In this document: piece by piece, positions 1 through 5,638 of the stretch
Numbering within the stretch: the stretch's first letter is position 1
How the letters are laid out: every line of letters begins with the position of its first letter
From: Thermodesulfovibrionales bacterium
GTDB taxonomy: Bacteria > Nitrospirota > Thermodesulfovibrionia > Thermodesulfovibrionales > UBA1546
Direction of reading: 5' to 3'
Assembly: GCA_030018605.1 (NCBI GenBank)
Contig: JASEHP010000110.1
Coordinates: 1-5,638, forward strand
DNA: 5,638 nucleotides
Made by a program: the position numbers and the translations under genes
The notes under the pieces: model-generated
What the model was told of the DNA's origin: nothing
What the model saw: the letters and a program-made list of their open reading frames with translations, nothing else
Database searches by the model: none

Positions 1-54
1 ATGATATTTAAAAATAATTTGCTATTTCTGGACACCGTTTTTTGTAATTATGCC
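1..54. repeat. Left copy of a 54-bp terminal inverted repeat (probable insertion-sequence end)
   Basis: These bases are the exact reverse complement of 5584-5637, 54 of 54 positions; the match breaks at position 55. The segment is about 26% GC, clearly more AT-rich than the interior. Read outward from the window it begins GGCATAATTAC, and a GG start is common at insertion-sequence termini. It supplies the first 18 codons of the open frame that runs into the truncated porin, so it interrupts that gene. I infer the tip of an insertion sequence or other dispersed repeat continuing off the window. I do not recognise the family and no transposase is visible. Confidence 0.85.
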
Positions 55-1236
55 GGAAACTTTGTATTTGATTGGAAAGAAGATAGTGAAGGGACTCTGG
101 ACAGATGGTCAGAGTTCCTTACGGTAAACTCAGCTCTGGTAAGGGAACTCTATGTACAGTATACCGGCGACCTCATTGTCAAGGCTGGCAGGCAAAATAT
201 AATGGCAGGAAATGAGGGGATAGTCATTGAAGGGCCGGTGGATGCCTTAAAATTCACCTACCCATTAGGGCAGACGCCTCTGGGAAGGGTATCAGGCTCT
301 CTTGCATATATAGCGGTTGCAGGCGGGTTCAAGAATTACACCAATTTCGGAGCAGGCCCATCAGGAGACAGGAGCGCTGCTCTGGGCATTGCCAATAAAC
401 TTGATGGGGCGCTGCTTAGTTTTAATATTAAACCAAAGAAAGATTTAGTTATAGAACCTTATATTCTTAAAGTATTTGACAGAGGCAAATCAGGTGATCC
501 GGACCTTAACCTTGATAAAGATTTTAATACATCTACAATATCTCGTGACGGAAACTTTGAGCCTGTATGGCTGGGGCTTGCGGTTTCGGGAAATGAAGGG
601 AAAGTCTCCTATATGGCTGATCTGATTTATCTTACAGGTTCCTACACCAATGCCAGGGACATTTCCGCATACGCCTTTATGGTAAGAGGAGATTATCATG
701 CCGGCAAGGTCGGCTTCTTGAATAAATTTTCTGGAGGTTTGGAATCCGGGATGGGGTCTGGCAACAAGGCTGATGACTCTGCCGGCAGCAAATACAAGAA
801 TTTTAGAGGATTATTCCTGTGTAAGGACAGGAGAAAATTCGGGAATATCTTCAGCGAGGATTTAAGGGCAGGATATTATCTCTGGGACAGCAATCTCGCA
901 AATGTCACATTTGCAAGGGCACTCTCCGGTTTTGAGCCTGTAAAGAATCTTAAGGCAGAGATCGCTATTGCAAAATATTGGACCACAGAAAGCGTGTATA
1001 AAGGCAGAGGGCCCGTTCCCGGCATAGACTGGAGCAGCGGAGACTCTCTAACAACGGAGAAGACAAAAGACATTGGATGGGGAATAGATTTAGACCTTAA
1101 TTTCCCTATTTATAAACGGTTAAGAGGTTTTGCAGAAGCGGGTTATTTTATCCCGGGAGCTGTTTACCAGCGGGCAAATGGACAGAAGGCTGACCCTGCT
1201 TCAAAGATTGTGTTAGGGACAGAATTTGAATTCTAA
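1..1236 (+). CDS. Outer-membrane beta-barrel porin, alginate-export type; 5' end lost at the inverted repeat
   Basis: Native coding sequence appears to start at base 55. The first 18 codons lie inside the inverted repeat and look unrelated: no signal peptide, and an ATG that is simply the first base triplet of the window. The remaining ~393 residues show the alternating polar/hydrophobic strands and aromatic girdles of a beta-barrel. A KAGRQNIMAG stretch near residues 61-70 matches the GRQ-containing segment typical of alginate-export-family barrels, and the chain ends TEFEF, with the C-terminal Phe expected of a BAM substrate. By family, such proteins are ~450-550-residue outer-membrane channels for anionic or organic solutes, so the signal peptide and first strands are missing here. 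The substrate cannot be read from sequence. The stop overlaps the next gene by 11 bases, implying coupled translation. If the break is real the gene is non-functional; if it is only a contig edge, this is an ordinary partial gene. Confidence 0.72.
   Translation: MIFKNNLLFLDTVFCNYAGNFVFDWKEDSEGTLDRWSEFLTVNSALVRELYVQYTGDLIVKAGRQNIMAGNEGIVIEGPVDALKFTYPLGQTPLGRVSGSLAYIAVAGGFKNYTNFGAGPSGDRSAALGIANKLDGALLSFNIKPKKDLVIEPYILKVFDRGKSGDPDLNLDKDFNTSTISRDGNFEPVWLGLAVSGNEGKVSYMADLIYLTGSYTNARDISAYAFMVRGDYHAGKVGFLNKFSGGLESGMGSGNKADDSAGSKYKNFRGLFLCKDRRKFGNIFSEDLRAGYYLWDSNLANVTFARALSGFEPVKNLKAEIAIAKYWTTESVYKGRGPVPGIDWSSGDSLTTEKTKDIGWGIDLDLNFPIYKRLRGFAEAGYFIPGAVYQRANGQKADPASKIVLGTEFEF
1215..1218 (+). promoter_or_regulatory. 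Ribosome binding site for the TTG-started PKD gene
   Basis: AGGG lies 7 bases upstream of TTG 1226, inside the end of the porin gene. An in-frame stop (TAG 1214-1216) just upstream rules out a longer start, and the next ATG (1319) would remove the whole signal peptide. TTG 1226 is therefore the sensible start. Confidence 0.55.
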
Positions 1237-1573
1237 TTTTTTCCCCGGAATTTTTTTGTTTGCCGGTTTTGCTCTTCTTGTAAACAGCGGAATCAGTTTT
1301 GCTGGGCAGAAGGATAGCATGGTAGAAATCAGTTCAGATTCAAAATCAGGGAAAGGCCCCGGGTGGGTTCATCTTAGGCCGAAGATTAGAAACCTGAAAG
1401 GGCCGCTGAAATTTAACTGGTCTTTCGGCGACGGGGAGGAAAGCGCCGAAATGATTCCGCGCCCCCACTATTACCCGTCCGGCAGGTATAGTGTGGTGCT
1501 GGAAGTTGCGGATAAGACAGGGAAACTGCATACAGCCAGCATTACTATTGATGCTGACCCTCAAGGAGGCTGA
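1226..1573 (+). CDS. Small secreted PKD-domain protein
   Basis: This 115-residue protein begins with a Sec signal peptide: a hydrophobic core at about residues 6-24, with likely cleavage after GISFA near residue 26. A single PKD (polycystic-kidney-disease-type, Ig-like) domain fills roughly residues 47-110. Its hallmark FGDG is at 67-70, the H-x-Y-type element is represented by HYY at 81-83, and GRYSVVLEV follows at 86-94. PKD domains are extracellular beta-sandwiches used in protein-protein or carbohydrate contact and have no catalytic role. The TTG start overlaps the porin's end by 11 bases, so the two are probably co-translated and may act at the same place in the envelope. Its PKD domain resembles the one at the end of the next gene's product, suggesting a related pair. 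The exact function is unknown. Confidence 0.75.
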   Translation: MNSNFFPGIFLFAGFALLVNSGISFAGQKDSMVEISSDSKSGKGPGWVHLRPKIRNLKGPLKFNWSFGDGEESAEMIPRPHYYPSGRYSVVLEVADKTGKLHTASITIDADPQGG

Positions 1574-1633
1574 GGCACATCAACATGCTCTCTGGTTTCG
1601 GACGAGCCCGATAAAAAACATAAAGAACACACA

Positions 1634-1650
1634 AAAGACAAAAGGTCTTT
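1634..1650 (+). other. Short hairpin ahead of the FecR-PKD gene
   Basis: AAAGAC (1634-1639) and GTCTTT (1645-1650) can pair as a 6-bp stem with a 5-base AAAAG loop, ending 5 bases before the Shine-Dalgarno sequence. The stem is weak and lacks a U-tract, so it is not an intrinsic terminator. The rest of the 99-base gap (1574-1672) shows no recognisable promoter or riboswitch. Confidence 0.2.
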
Positions 1651-1655
1651 GCATT

Positions 1656-1663
1656 AAAGGAGG
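1656..1663 (+). promoter_or_regulatory. Strong Shine-Dalgarno fixing the GTG start of the FecR-PKD gene
   Basis: AAAGGAGG sits 9 bases before GTG 1673. No later start codon in this frame has a comparable site, and starting at GTG keeps the signal peptide intact. Confidence 0.75.
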
Positions 1664-1672
1664 AATTTAGAA

Positions 1673-2617
1673 GTGATACGATTTATCAATGGCAGGTTAG
1701 TGTTGTTGTTAGGTTTTTTGTTTTGCTGCAATGTACTGAGCGGCGCTGGTTCTGCTGTGTATGCAGAAGACGCGTCTATAGTAAGGGCTTCACAGGTAGA
1801 CGGCTCTGTGACTGTAAACGGCAAGCCCTTAAAAGACGGAGATATAATACAGAGGGATGACAGGATTGCCACAAAAGAAAAATCAGTCGCCATCCTTACA
1901 TGGTCAAATGGGAGCATGATAGAGATATACCCTGAAACAGCTCTTGTTTTAAAAGGGGTCACCTTTGAAGGAGATAATAAATTGGAGAAAACATTGCTCA
2001 CCCTTGAAAGAGGCAGGGTATTTGCAAAGGCTCAGGCGCCGGAGCATATATTCAGCCATTTTGAGATAAGCGTGGGGAATACGCCGGTTATGTCCCAGGG
2101 GGCTGAATTTGCGCTCAAATACGAGGAATCCGGAAAGAAGTTTACGATTTGGTCCATCCTTGGAAGGGTAGTTATTGAAACAGGGACAAAGAGGATAAGA
2201 GTGGAAGATGGGCAACAGGTGGTTCTTGTGGCAGGCGGAAGCCCGGGAACTCCCGTTCAAATGCCGGACAAAACAAGAGAGGCGCTTACGAAGACATCTA
2301 AAAGACTGGGCGGCAGTCTGCTCATAGAAGAAGAACTAAGTTCCGGAGGACCGCTTAAGGCAAAAATCGGAGGGGTTAAAAACAGGAGGGGCAGCGTGCC
2401 CTATACCGTCCAGTTCAAGGCGATTGTAGGGGGCGGCAGCGGAAAGATTAAGTCTATTCGCTGGGACTTTGGAGACGGCGAAAGCGCTCAAGGGAAAAAT
2501 GCACAGCATACTTTCACTCAGGGTGTTTATGTGGTTGTCTTGACCGTAGAAGACGAGAATGGGCAGAAGATAACGTCCCAGGTTAGCATCTCGGTGGAGA
2601 TTGACTGTTCTTGTTAG
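1673..2617 (+). CDS. Secreted FecR-domain protein with a C-terminal PKD domain
   Basis: The 314-residue product has an N-terminal signal peptide (hydrophobic core about 9-24, likely cleavage after SAVYA at residue 31). A FecR-type domain spans roughly 40-190. Its signatures are DGSVTVNG followed by LKDGD, a WSNGSMIEI strand at 77-85, a QGAEFAL strand near 142-148 (where the family usually has a GTxF motif) and LGRVVIETG near 163-171. A linker of about 40 residues leads to a PKD domain at about 228-310, with WDFGDGE at 264-270, H279 and GVYVVVLTVED at 284-294. The chain ends in an unusual Cys-Ser-Cys. The classical FecR anti-sigma N-terminus and its inner-membrane anchor are absent. It therefore belongs to the fully exported FecR-domain proteins common in deltaproteobacteria and Nitrospirota, whose roles are mostly unknown. 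It lies 99 bases after the small PKD gene, in the same direction. Domain calls are good; the function is not known. Confidence 0.8.
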   Translation: MIRFINGRLVLLLGFLFCCNVLSGAGSAVYAEDASIVRASQVDGSVTVNGKPLKDGDIIQRDDRIATKEKSVAILTWSNGSMIEIYPETALVLKGVTFEGDNKLEKTLLTLERGRVFAKAQAPEHIFSHFEISVGNTPVMSQGAEFALKYEESGKKFTIWSILGRVVIETGTKRIRVEDGQQVVLVAGGSPGTPVQMPDKTREALTKTSKRLGGSLLIEEELSSGGPLKAKIGGVKNRRGSVPYTVQFKAIVGGGSGKIKSIRWDFGDGESAQGKNAQHTFTQGVYVVVLTVEDENGQKITSQVSISVEIDCSC

Positions 2618-2639
2618 CGATATATAAAGGTTTTTAGCT

Positions 2640-2744
2640 ATGGGCAATGTGGTATTCGTAGATGGCGGAAGAACTGAAGAAAGAAACTCAGATACCGTCT
2701 CTTTTCAGAAGGCATTAATGATCATCAATTGTGCTTTTGTATGA
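2640..2744 (+). CDS. Doubtful 34-codon open frame in the gap before ttrB
   Basis: An ATG at 2640 follows AAGG (2627-2630) by 9 bases and opens a 34-codon frame ending at TGA 2742-2744. I recognise no family. Its last ten residues (ALMIINCAFV) are hydrophobic and resemble the start of a TatA membrane helix, so the frame may be the 5' side of the tatA remnant described next rather than a gene in its own right. Confidence 0.2.
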   Translation: MGNVVFVDGGRTEERNSDTVSFQKALMIINCAFV

Positions 2745-2841
2745 GATGCGCCAGTTAGGAAGGGGTATGGGAGAAGCTATAAGGAACTTCAAGAAGGCAA
2801 CATCAGAGATTACTGACGGAATAGACATCTCAAAGAAAACT
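2712..2841 (+). pseudogene. Decayed tatA/tatB-like remnant (twin-arginine translocase)
   Basis: In the frame of 2731, codons 2743-2826 read EMRQLGRGMGEAIRNFKKAT and then SEITDGID. This is a near-typical hinge plus amphipathic helix of TatA (family pattern LPE-x-GR-x-LG-x-x-I-x-x-FKKA). The membrane helix expected just before it is not intact: the same frame has a stop at 2719-2721, while an ALMII-like hydrophobic stretch occurs in another frame (2712-2741). About eight residues between the two parts appear to be missing. I read this as tatA broken by a deletion plus frameshift. There is no stop after the TatA part, and the frame runs on into ttrB. By family, TatA forms the pore for folded twin-arginine substrates, so its position upstream of two such substrates is suggestive. 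The alternatives are a sequencing indel in a live gene or chance similarity in a short peptide. Confidence 0.5.
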
Positions 2842-2863
2842 ATCACAAAGGAGAATCTATGGA

Positions 2864-2869
2864 AGGAGG
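2864..2869 (+). promoter_or_regulatory. Shine-Dalgarno that fixes the ttrB start
   Basis: A perfect AGGAGG lies 5 bases before ATG 2875. The open frame extends upstream to GTG 2731, but starting there would bury the twin-arginine signal 48 residues inside the chain. This site therefore decides the start. Confidence 0.85.
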
Positions 2870-2874
2870 ATATT

Positions 2875-3567
2875 ATGAATGACAGAAGGCTTTTCTTAAA
2901 AAGCGGTCTTCTGGCAATGGCCGGCACAGCCGTAAGCGTAGCCGCATTGTCAAAGACGCCAAATGCCGAGGCGGCAGCCGGGGCAAAGAATTACGGTATG
3001 ATAATTGACCTCAACCGCTGCACAGGCTGCCAGTCCTGCGTTATCGCGTGCAAGGCGCAGAATAAGACATTGCAGGACAAGTTCAATACCAAAATACTTA
3101 CATTGGAGGACGGCAACTATCCTGATTCAAGGATTGTCTACACGCCTGTTCAGTGCAACCAGTGCGATAATCCGGCATGTGTGCCGGCATGTCCGCTGAA
3201 GGCGACATTTAAACTGCCCAATGGAATCGTTGTTACGGACTGGGATAAATGTCAGGGCATAGGCGCATGTGTTAAGGCATGTCCGTATGAAGCCCGGTTC
3301 CTCGATCCGAGGCATAAGGGACAGTCCGGCGGCAAGGCGGATAAATGCGATTTTTGTCTGAACAGGCTTGACCAGGGACTTATGCCTGCATGTGTTGAGG
3401 CATGTGCGGCAAGCGCGAGGCTTTTTGGAGACCTTAATGCGTCTGAGGGCGAGTTTGCAGAATATCTTAAGAGGACAGACCTCGTAAGCCGCAAGGCGAA
3501 TCTGAAGATAAAGACAAACATAAAATATGTGCCTAATCGCAAGAGCAGGAAGGGAGGTTCACTATGA
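2875..3567 (+). CDS. ttrB: Tetrathionate-reductase-like iron-sulfur electron-transfer subunit, Tat-exported
   Basis: This 230-residue periplasmic ferredoxin subunit would pass electrons from a membrane quinol oxidase to TtrA. A Tat signal opens the chain (DRRLFLK at 3-9, hydrophobic stretch 11-25, likely AEA cleavage near 33). Four cysteine groups of the DmsB/NrfC/TtrB family follow: C49-C52-C55-C59; C94-C97-C102-C106; C126-x5-C132-C136; and C158-C161-C173-C177. RCTGCQSC, CDNPACVPACPLKATF, GIVV and GLMPACVEAC closely parallel what I recall of Salmonella TtrB. In group III the second cysteine is replaced by Ile129 (ATA at 3259-3261; CQGIGACVKACP), so that site probably holds a [3Fe-4S] cluster or a damaged one. 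The gene overlaps ttrA by 4 bases (ATGA), indicating coupled translation and equal stoichiometry. PsrB, PhsB and DmsB are the near alternatives. The TtrA-like partner and the lead TtrB similarity favour ttrB. Confidence 0.8.
   Translation: MNDRRLFLKSGLLAMAGTAVSVAALSKTPNAEAAAGAKNYGMIIDLNRCTGCQSCVIACKAQNKTLQDKFNTKILTLEDGNYPDSRIVYTPVQCNQCDNPACVPACPLKATFKLPNGIVVTDWDKCQGIGACVKACPYEARFLDPRHKGQSGGKADKCDFCLNRLDQGLMPACVEACAASARLFGDLNASEGEFAEYLKRTDLVSRKANLKIKTNIKYVPNRKSRKGGSL
3553..3557 (+). promoter_or_regulatory. Ribosome binding site for ttrA, inside ttrB
   Basis: GGAGG lies 6 bases before ATG 3564, within the last codons of ttrB. It supports the 4-base-overlap start and a single ttrBA transcript. 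Confidence 0.75.
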
Positions 3568-5630
3568 AAAAAGAAATAATCGGCGCAATAGAATTGGGAA
3601 TCTCCGTAACCCGGCGCTCATTTTTAAAGCTTGCTGCGGTTGCAGCCGGAGCCGTGGCATTCGGAGTTGAAAAGGCGAGGGCAGCAGTCAAATGGCTCAG
3701 TCCGAGAAAGGTTCAGAAATCAGCCGCAACACAGCTTGACAAAGATGTAAAAGTTGTTCACTCAGTATGCCTCGGGTGCAATGCCCGCTGCGGTGTAAGG
3801 GCAGTAGTTGAAAATGGGAAGCTCGTAAAGCATTCTGGAAATCCATACCATCCATACAACCACAACTATGAGCCTATTCCTTACAATACACCCGTGAAAG
3901 AAACATTTGGCCTTCCATCTCCTGTTTGCGGCAAATCACAGGATATGCCGAGCTATGCTTATAACCCATACAGGCTCTTAAAGCCTTTAAAGAGGTCAGG
4001 TCCCAGAGGCTCTGGAAAGTTTGAGCCGATTGAGTGGGAGCAGATGATCCAGGAGATTGCCAACGGCGGCAAGCTCTTTTCACACATTGGCGAAGACAGA
4101 GTTGTGCCAGGCATAAAGGACTTAAACAAGGATGACCTGATAAATCCGGATGCCCCGGAGCTCGGTTCTGTAAGAAATCAGCTTGTCTTTATCGGAGGCA
4201 GGGACCAGAATGCAAGATCGCCATTTTCGGCCAGGTTTGTGAAACAGGCTCTCGGCTCCGTCAACCGGGTCGGGCATACGGATATATGCGGGATTGGCTT
4301 CAGGATGGGAACTCACGCCTTTACAGAGAAGAAACAGGTAGAGATCAAGGCCGACCCTGTAAGCGCAGAGTATATTCTTGTCATAGGCTCAAACATCTAT
4401 GAGGCGCTCCAGCCGGGCGTGAATAACTATGCCGCGACAGTAGCAAAGAGGCATTCGCAGGGCAAGGTGAAGTTCACCATTGTTGACCCCCGCGCAACCA
4501 ATGCCTCTGTCCACGCAGAAAACTGGATACCTATCAAGCCGGGGCAGGACGGAGCGCTTACAATGGGCATGATAAGATGGATAATCGAGAATGACCGCTA
4601 TAACAAGGAATTCCTCACAGCGCCTAATCCCAAAGCAGCGGATAAGAGGGGACACGCTTGTTATTCAAATGCAACGCATCTTGTCATTGTTGACGACAAG
4701 CACAAAAATAACAGGAAATTCCTGAGAATGTCCGATATTAATCCAGCCCTTACAGGCGATGCAGGAAAGGGGTATGCGGTCTTAAACAAAGAGAACGCGC
4801 CTGTTGCGTTTGATAAGGTTGAAGACGCGGTTCTTGACGCAGAGGCGGTTGTAAAAGACGCATCAGGCAAGGAGATAAAGGTAAAGACTTCTTTCAGACT
4901 TATGAAAGAAGGCGTGATGGAGCATTCCATTGACGAGTATGCGAAGATTGCGGATGTTGAAAAATCACAGCTTGAAAATGTTGCCCGCGAATTTACCTCT
5001 CACGGCACAAGGGCTGCTGTTACGATGTATCACGGCGCAGGAAATTACATCAGCGGCACTTATGCCTCATATCCTGTGGCGGTTTTAAACGCAATGGTCG
5101 GAAGCGTTGACCGCAAAGGCGGTTTTTTACAGCCGGGCGGAGGATCTGCGAAATGGAATGAAGGCATGTATGACATAAAAGGCTTCGCAGGGCAGAGAAA
5201 ACTGCAGGGTCCCATAATCTCCCGTGAAAAATTTGCTTATGAAAAGACAACAGAGTTCAAGAAAAACGGCTATCCGTCAAAGAGGCCGTGGTTTCCATTC
5301 TCAAAAGGCGGTCTGTGCGTTGAGACCATGAGCGGCGTTGATGAGCAGTATCCGTATCCATGCAAGATACTGATCCACTACTTTTTTAACCCCATCTACT
5401 CAATCCCTGGCGGCTACAGGTATGTAGAGACACTGAAGAGCCATGACAAGGTTCCTCTGCATGTCTCCATAGATATCACAATCAATGAGTCAAATATCTT
5501 TGCCGATTATATCGTGCCTGATATCACCTATGCAGAGGGACATTATGGATTCCTTAATCCTCATGCATCACCTGCAAAATTCAGGCATAATTACAAAAAA
5601 CGGTGTCCAGAAATAGCAAATTATTTTTAA
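3564..5630 (+). CDS. ttrA: Tetrathionate-reductase-like molybdopterin catalytic subunit, cut at its 3' end
   Basis: TtrA-type enzymes of the DMSO-reductase superfamily reduce tetrathionate to thiosulfate in the periplasm using bis-molybdopterin-guanine-dinucleotide. A Tat signal (TRRSFLK at 16-22, likely cleavage after ARA at 40) leads into a [4Fe-4S] site, C69-C72-C76 and C122. C242 in DICGIGFRMG sits where the family has its Mo-ligating cysteine. Stretches recalling Salmonella TtrA are GNPYHP (92-97), MGMIRWI (334-340), NATHLVI (369-375), FTSHG (477-481), RPWFPF (574-579) and DYIVPD (648-653). Only about 673 native residues remain of ~1000; the last 15 (RHNYKK to the TAA at 5628) come from the inverted repeat. 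The C-terminal molybdopterin-dinucleotide-binding domain is lost, so this form should be inactive if the junction is genuine. No ttrC lies between ttrB and ttrA. Relatives reducing sulfur, selenate or arsenate cannot be fully excluded. Confidence 0.82.
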   Translation: MKKEIIGAIELGISVTRRSFLKLAAVAAGAVAFGVEKARAAVKWLSPRKVQKSAATQLDKDVKVVHSVCLGCNARCGVRAVVENGKLVKHSGNPYHPYNHNYEPIPYNTPVKETFGLPSPVCGKSQDMPSYAYNPYRLLKPLKRSGPRGSGKFEPIEWEQMIQEIANGGKLFSHIGEDRVVPGIKDLNKDDLINPDAPELGSVRNQLVFIGGRDQNARSPFSARFVKQALGSVNRVGHTDICGIGFRMGTHAFTEKKQVEIKADPVSAEYILVIGSNIYEALQPGVNNYAATVAKRHSQGKVKFTIVDPRATNASVHAENWIPIKPGQDGALTMGMIRWIIENDRYNKEFLTAPNPKAADKRGHACYSNATHLVIVDDKHKNNRKFLRMSDINPALTGDAGKGYAVLNKENAPVAFDKVEDAVLDAEAVVKDASGKEIKVKTSFRLMKEGVMEHSIDEYAKIADVEKSQLENVAREFTSHGTRAAVTMYHGAGNYISGTYASYPVAVLNAMVGSVDRKGGFLQPGGGSAKWNEGMYDIKGFAGQRKLQGPIISREKFAYEKTTEFKKNGYPSKRPWFPFSKGGLCVETMSGVDEQYPYPCKILIHYFFNPIYSIPGGYRYVETLKSHDKVPLHVSIDITINESNIFADYIVPDITYAEGHYGFLNPHASPAKFRHNYKKRCPEIANYF

Positions 5631-5637
5631 ATATCAT
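5584..5637. repeat. Right copy of the 54-bp terminal inverted repeat
   Basis: This is the exact inverted copy of 1-54. It enters ttrA at codon 674 (the first base of that codon is native), replaces the expected sequence and gives a TAA after 15 codons. Base 5638 probably continues the repeat but its left partner would lie outside the window. Both copies present the same end to the interior. That means either two inverted copies of one element, or an element whose own two ends are identical for at least 54 bp. Confidence 0.85.
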
Positions 5638-5638
5638 A

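Noticed and set aside
19..50. Outward-type IS promoter (TTGCTA with TAATTA) driving the porin fragment
   Set aside because: The spacing is about 20 bases and the -10 match is poor; AT-rich DNA gives such matches by chance.
1..54. ATG at base 1 as the true porin start
   Set aside because: It lies wholly inside the inverted repeat, encodes no signal peptide, and the same bases occur inverted at the other end of the window.
1590..1620. Terminator or riboswitch after the small PKD gene (TCGG/CCGA stem then A-rich run)
   Set aside because: The stem is only 4 bp and is followed by A rather than T residues; there is no recognisable riboswitch core.
2718..2725. Palindrome ATGATCAT as an operator
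   Set aside because: It is an isolated 8-bp palindrome without flanking symmetry or a second copy, expected by chance in this composition.
2731..2874. A 48-residue N-terminal extension of the ttrB product starting at GTG 2731
   Set aside because: It would bury the Tat signal internally, the extension itself looks like TatA, and a perfect AGGAGG precedes ATG 2875.
3252..4316. Open frames on the minus strand opposite ttrB and ttrA
   Set aside because: They are short, have no recognisable domains or ribosome binding sites, and lie fully opposite well-supported genes.
1..5638. Invertible phase switch or composite transposon carrying a working respiratory cargo
   Set aside because: There is no recombinase or transposase in the window and both boundary genes are incomplete inside the repeats, so only the repeat itself is supported.

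Overview
The window is a 5.6 kb piece of a Gram-negative, anaerobically respiring bacterium, probably part of a metagenome or draft assembly. The Gram-negative call rests on an outer-membrane beta-barrel protein and two Tat-exported respiratory subunits. Heavy use of AGG/AGA arginine and ATA isoleucine codons, intermediate GC and the gene content would suit Nitrospirota (Thermodesulfovibrionia-like) or a deltaproteobacterial lineage. That placement is inference, as there is no marker gene. All genes read on the + strand and almost every base is coding.

Layout. Bases 1-54 and 5584-5637 are a perfect 54-bp inverted repeat, much more AT-rich than the interior, and it cuts a gene at each end. Inside it are: the 3' part of an outer-membrane porin of the alginate-export type (to 1236); an overlapping TTG-started gene for a small secreted PKD-domain protein (1226-1573); a GTG-started gene for a secreted FecR-domain plus PKD-domain protein (1673-2617); a 257-base gap (2618-2874) holding a decayed tatA-like remnant; ttrB, a Tat-exported four-cluster ferredoxin subunit (2875-3567); and ttrA, the molybdopterin catalytic subunit of a tetrathionate-reductase-like enzyme (3564 onward). 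The repeat cuts ttrA after about residue 673 of an expected ~1000.

How the genes fit together. ttrB and ttrA overlap by 4 bases and form a translationally coupled unit: TtrA would reduce a sulfur oxyanion (tetrathionate is the best guess) in the periplasm, receiving electrons through TtrB. The membrane quinol-oxidising subunit (TtrC/NrfD type) is not in the window. The porin and the PKD and FecR-PKD proteins form a separate envelope cluster upstream, linked by overlap and close spacing; their joint role is unknown. No rRNA, tRNA, CRISPR array, complete transposase or convincing intrinsic terminator was seen.

Most notable points: the gene-splitting terminal inverted repeat (likely two copies of one insertion sequence, and probably where an assembler stopped); the replacement of a normally conserved cluster-ligand cysteine by isoleucine in TtrB; and a tatA-like relic directly upstream of, and in frame with, two Tat substrates.
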